Shown: positions 61,129-64,000 of the stretch, in pieces | Position numbering within the stretch: position 1 is the first letter of the stretch | Layout: every line of letters starts with the position of its first letter | Origin: Wenyingzhuangia aestuarii | Lineage (GTDB): Bacteria > Bacteroidota > Bacteroidia > Flavobacteriales > Flavobacteriaceae | Length of the DNA stretch: 64,000 nucleotides | Direction: 5' to 3' | NCBI RefSeq assembly: GCF_011927765.1 | Contig: NZ_JAATJG010000003.1 | Coordinates: forward strand, 186,001-250,000 | Program-made: the position numbers and the translations under genes | Notes under the pieces: generated by a model | The model's database searches: none | Told to the model about the DNA's origin: nothing | The model's input: the letters and a program-made list of their open reading frames with translations, nothing else

Positions 61129-64000
61129 TTAAAACGAATACTTGGCACCAACTTGTAATCTCCAAGGAGTTCCTCCTATAGGTTCTGTTCCTGCTCCTGT
61201 TTGTACAGTATAGTTGTAAGATTTTGTTGCTTGATCAAATCCATTTACTTTCATTAATTCTCTGTTTCCATAGTTGTGATTTACTCCCCAATCTTTATTT
61301 AATAAATTGGCAAAATTGAACACATCTGCAGACAATTGTAAATTGTGTTTTTTATACAGTTTAATATCTTTTGTTAAACGCAGGTCTACTGTAAAATAGA
61401 ATGGATTTTTTCCTCCGTTTCTTTCCGCAAATCCTCCGTAGCTATTTTTTAAGTATTCTTTGTAACTCTCTGGAGTTTCAGGGTCGTTTAAAATTTGGTT
61501 GTAAGCTTCTACAATTTCTGCTGGAGTGTTTGGATCTTTAGGATCGTAGATATAAGCCATATCATTACTAAGGTTATAATCTCCGTTAACACTTGTGGTG
61601 TTATCTACTTTAAAAGAATATCTTGATCCTCCTGTACCAATAGCAGTAACTCCTAATTTAAACCCTTCCCATGTTGGTGTTGCTCCGTTTACAATTACTT
61701 TGGTATCAAAATGATTGTCAGAATATCCATAGTTTAAATCTCTAGGATCTCCTTTTACTGGTAAAAATGTAGATGTATTTGCTACACAACAGTTGTAAGA
61801 AGAATTGTCTTTGGTTTTGTTAAACGTTACACTTGCGTTTATGTAACCGTCTTTTCCTATTTCTGCTCCACCATTAATAATTAAAGCTGTTTGATCTAAA
61901 ATTCCATCAGACGTTAACAACAAAGCTCTACCTACTTTATCAGATTTTCTTGATTCTTTCCAGTCTACATTTCCGTTTACACCAATAGTATTTGCAGGTA
62001 CAAAAACCTCTCTTCCTTCTGGAGTAATAAACTCAGGTTGGTCTTTTAAGTTGGCTTCTTGATACGTATAGTTGTTTGTTGTGTGGCTTAACAAAGCATT
62101 TACTCCTAAAAACATTCCGTTATCAAAAAAGTGAGTATAGTTTAAATTGGCTTTGTACGTAGTTGGTACTTCAAAATCATCGCTCACTGCGTTAATGGTA
62201 GAAAAAGGTGTTTCACCATCTGGTACTCCAGGAACAGTTGATGGATCTTGTCTGTAAGCTTCAAAATCTGGTGTAGGTACATTGTTACCTGTTACATCTA
62301 TAGCTCCTAGTAACACTCCACTATTTTGAATGTTGTTTACTTGTGCATAATAATGTGGTTGAGAAGAAAACATTCCTCCTCCTAATTTTAAAATATCTTT
62401 ATCTTTTCCGTTGACATTCCAAGTCATTTGCAACCTTGGCTGAATGTTGTTAAAATCCATTGGTTGGTTGTCTGTACGGATTCCTAGTTCATTATATACC
62501 ACTGGGTTGAATGCTCCTGCTTTAGAGAAAATAGTTGCATCCCAACGTAAACCTGCAATTACATTAATGTCTTTATGAATGTTAAAATCAGCTTCGGCAA
62601 ATAAAGATAAATCGTATACGGTTTGTTCTACTATTGGAGCAACTCCATTTAAAGGTACTTCTCTTGCATATCTGCTTGCTACTCCGTTTTCAAAATCATC
62701 TAAAGAATCAAAAAAGAAACGTCCGTTTTGTTCGTTAGACAATAATGTTTCTAGGTAAGTAATAGTATTATCTGTACCAAATGTATAGTTTACTTTATCT
62801 AAGTTTAAGTATGTAGTATTGGCAATGTGTACTTGTTTTTCTAAGTTAGTTTCTGGAGAATAACGTTGTCCCCCTAACTGAACCGTTCTAGATCTTGTGT
62901 TACCGTTTGGCAAATCTGATGTAACATCTACAATAGCACGTGGAATGTTGGCATCTGGTAACTGAGAACTTGGTAAATATCCACGTTCTGCATGTTGGTA
63001 TTGTAATTTAAACTCATTAGTTACTTTTGATGATAATTTTGAACGTAAAGAAAGTAATGTACTATTTTCTTTTGATTCAAAATCTGACCAAGTTTCTGCA
63101 ATTTCAAAATCTGAATTATCGCTGGTATTCATTGGACTTTCATACTTATTAAATAAGTTTCTAAGTGTTAATGTGTGCTTGTCATTAATTTGCCAATCTA
63201 ATCTTACAAATAAATTATTTGCTGTTGTTTCTCTATCAAATTGCCCTACTTGTTTTGCATTGCTTACACCATATTGATTTCTAGCAATGTTTAAAAAACG
63301 ATCTAAGTTATCTTGAGTAATTCCATATCTATTTTCATCATCTTCAGACTGAATATCTGCAATAGTTACTGGGCTTCCTGCATCTTGTCTTTCGTAGGTT
63401 GCAAAAAAGTGTAATTTATCTTTAATAATAGGTCCTCCTAAACTAACACCTGTTTGTAGCGTATAAAAATCGGCTTCTCTTTTTTGTCCACTAATGTTAT
63501 ACTCACTTTGCAAAGCATCTGCTCTGTAAAAAGAAAAAGCGCTTCCGTGAAACTCATTTGTTCCAGATTTTGTTACGGCATTTAAAGACCCTCCACTTTG
63601 ACGACCTTGTGTTACGGTATAATCGTTGGTAGAAACTTCAAATTCACGAATTGCTTCTTGAGAAATGGTAAAAGGTCCACGTCCTACTTCACCAGCTGTT
63701 AACGTATTTCTTGCATTGGCACCATCAATGGTAACATTAGTAGATGTGCTTCTTTGTCCTCCTAAATTTAAAGACCCTCCTCCTTGTAATGGAGATAAAC
63801 TTGTTAATCGGGTAAAGTTTCTTCCTTCGGCAGGCAAACTTTTAATTTGTTGACTACTAATTTTAGTAGAAGCTCCTAATTGTTTAATACGTTTTACTAT
63901 ACCATTGCTTTTTAAGACCACAGCTTCTAAATCGTTTACGCTTTCTTCCATTTGAATTTTTAGCGTAATTTCATCGTTTTGATTTAGTGAAAGATTGTTT
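61129..64000 (-). CDS. TonB-dependent receptor (Oar-like), truncated by the window edge
   Basis: The frame runs unbroken to position 64000, so the 5' end lies outside. The visible ~957 codons start inside a carboxypeptidase-regulatory-like domain (DEITLKIQMEESVNDLEAVV). The plug follows (INxLPAEGRNFTRL-type, here IKSLPAEGRNFTRLTSLSP, and SNVTIDGANARNTL-like), then GGSLNAVTKSGTNEFHGSAF and the barrel, ending WRLQVGAKYSF. The length and plug motif are those of Oar-like receptors, not SusC. The next gene codes for a PhoD-like phosphatase. No SusD partner is seen. Confidence 0.9.
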   Translation of the reverse strand, partial: NNLSLNQNDEITLKIQMEESVNDLEAVVLKSNGIVKRIKQLGASTKISSQQIKSLPAEGRNFTRLTSLSPLQGGGSLNLGGQRSTSTNVTIDGANARNTLTAGEVGRGPFTISQEAIREFEVSTNDYTVTQGRQSGGSLNAVTKSGTNEFHGSAFSFYRADALQSEYNISGQKREADFYTLQTGVSLGGPIIKDKLHFFATYERQDAGSPVTIADIQSEDDENRYGITQDNLDRFLNIARNQYGVSNAKQVGQFDRETTANNLFVRLDWQINDKHTLTLRNLFNKYESPMNTSDNSDFEIAETWSDFESKENSTLLSLRSKLSSKVTNEFKLQYQHAERGYLPSSQLPDANIPRAIVDVTSDLPNGNTRSRTVQLGGQRYSPETNLEKQVHIANTTYLNLDKVNYTFGTDNTITYLETLLSNEQNGRFFFDSLDDFENGVASRYAREVPLNGVAPIVEQTVYDLSLFAEADFNIHKDINVIAGLRWDATIFSKAGAFNPVVYNELGIRTDNQPMDFNNIQPRLQMTWNVNGKDKDILKLGGGMFSSQPHYYAQVNNIQNSGVLLGAIDVTGNNVPTPDFEAYRQDPSTVPGVPDGETPFSTINAVSDDFEVPTTYKANLNYTHFFDNGMFLGVNALLSHTTNNYTYQEANLKDQPEFITPEGREVFVPANTIGVNGNVDWKESRKSDKVGRALLLTSDGILDQTALIINGGAEIGKDGYINASVTFNKTKDNSSYNCCVANTSTFLPVKGDPRDLNYGYSDNHFDTKVIVNGATPTWEGFKLGVTAIGTGGSRYSFKVDNTTSVNGDYNLSNDMAYIYDPKDPNTPAEIVEAYNQILNDPETPESYKEYLKNSYGGFAERNGGKNPFYFTVDLRLTKDIKLYKKHNLQLSADVFNFANLLNKDWGVNHNYGNRELMKVNGFDQATKSYNYTVQTGAGTEPIGGTPWRLQVGAKYSF

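Noticed and set aside
1-64000. tRNA, rRNA, CRISPR arrays, insertion sequences, prophage or integrase genes
   Set aside because: No cloverleaf sequences, direct repeat-spacer patterns, transposases or phage structural genes were recognised on either strand by eye.

Overview
The window is a chromosomal segment of a member of the Bacteroidota, almost certainly a marine Flavobacteriaceae. The DNA is very AT-rich. Promoter elements of the Bacteroidota type (TAnnTTTG) sit upstream of many genes, and Shine-Dalgarno sequences are mostly absent. The gene set is typical of the group: a CBS domain/nadK/DUF6089/uppS/bamA/ompH/ompH/murI cluster, AsmA, YifB, LysS with a C-terminal extension, an Oar-like TonB receptor and many SPII lipoproteins. 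The genus cannot be fixed from the sequence alone. No rRNA, tRNA, CRISPR array, insertion sequence or prophage was recognised.

Layout. 1-6260: obg, a small OM barrel, a DUF4202-histidine kinase operon facing a divergent LuxR-type response regulator across three phased TTACGTA sites, and YifB. 6257-9773: a DMT exporter, a multi-TM histidine kinase with a single-domain receiver, and a small unknown protein. 9862-12783: trigger factor, an alpha/beta hydrolase and pdxJ (minus strand). 12858-20467: the envelope-biogenesis cluster ending in murI. 20560-26758: a lipoprotein beta-helix resembling GH82 iota-carrageenase, a gamma-carbonic anhydrase-like protein, a HAD hydrolase, map, a methyltransferase, ApbE, an abundant OmpA lipoprotein and a methyltransferase remnant. 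26989-31435: AsmA and lysS. 31499-33311: a small accessory segment with a candidate short transcript and a two-gene module (RhuM-like DNA-binding protein plus Doc/Fic enzyme). 33316-37384: a DUF456 protein, a TonB-C-like lipoprotein, a tiny membrane protein, and an ECF sigma factor locus whose second gene appears to join an inner-membrane helix to an outer-membrane barrel. 37381-42896: two SpoU methyltransferases, mutS, a TRIC/UPF0126 protein and a histidine kinase. 42936-47305: HIT, greA, a Rieske-like lipoprotein, purK, purE and a polyprenyl synthase. 47377-54480: a giant OM protein, a small OM barrel, a CLC protein with the signature residues of fluoride/proton antiporters, a GH113-like lipoprotein and TatD. 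54651-64000: a GH3 enzyme, a TPR-TM-LuxR regulator, a Crp/Fnr protein, and a TonB receptor-PhoD pair that runs off the right edge.

Most of the window is core chromosome. The best candidates for unusual biology are the RhuM-like/Doc module with a 26-bp palindrome inside its first gene, the sigma factor with a possible one-protein trans-envelope partner, the three helix-phased TTACGTA sites, the CLC-F-like antiporter, the GH82-like lipoprotein with an altered catalytic position, and several short intergenic repeat families (7-bp phased tracts and a TCGAGCGAAGTCGAGA hairpin element). All functional calls come from reading motifs and gene order; no database search was run.
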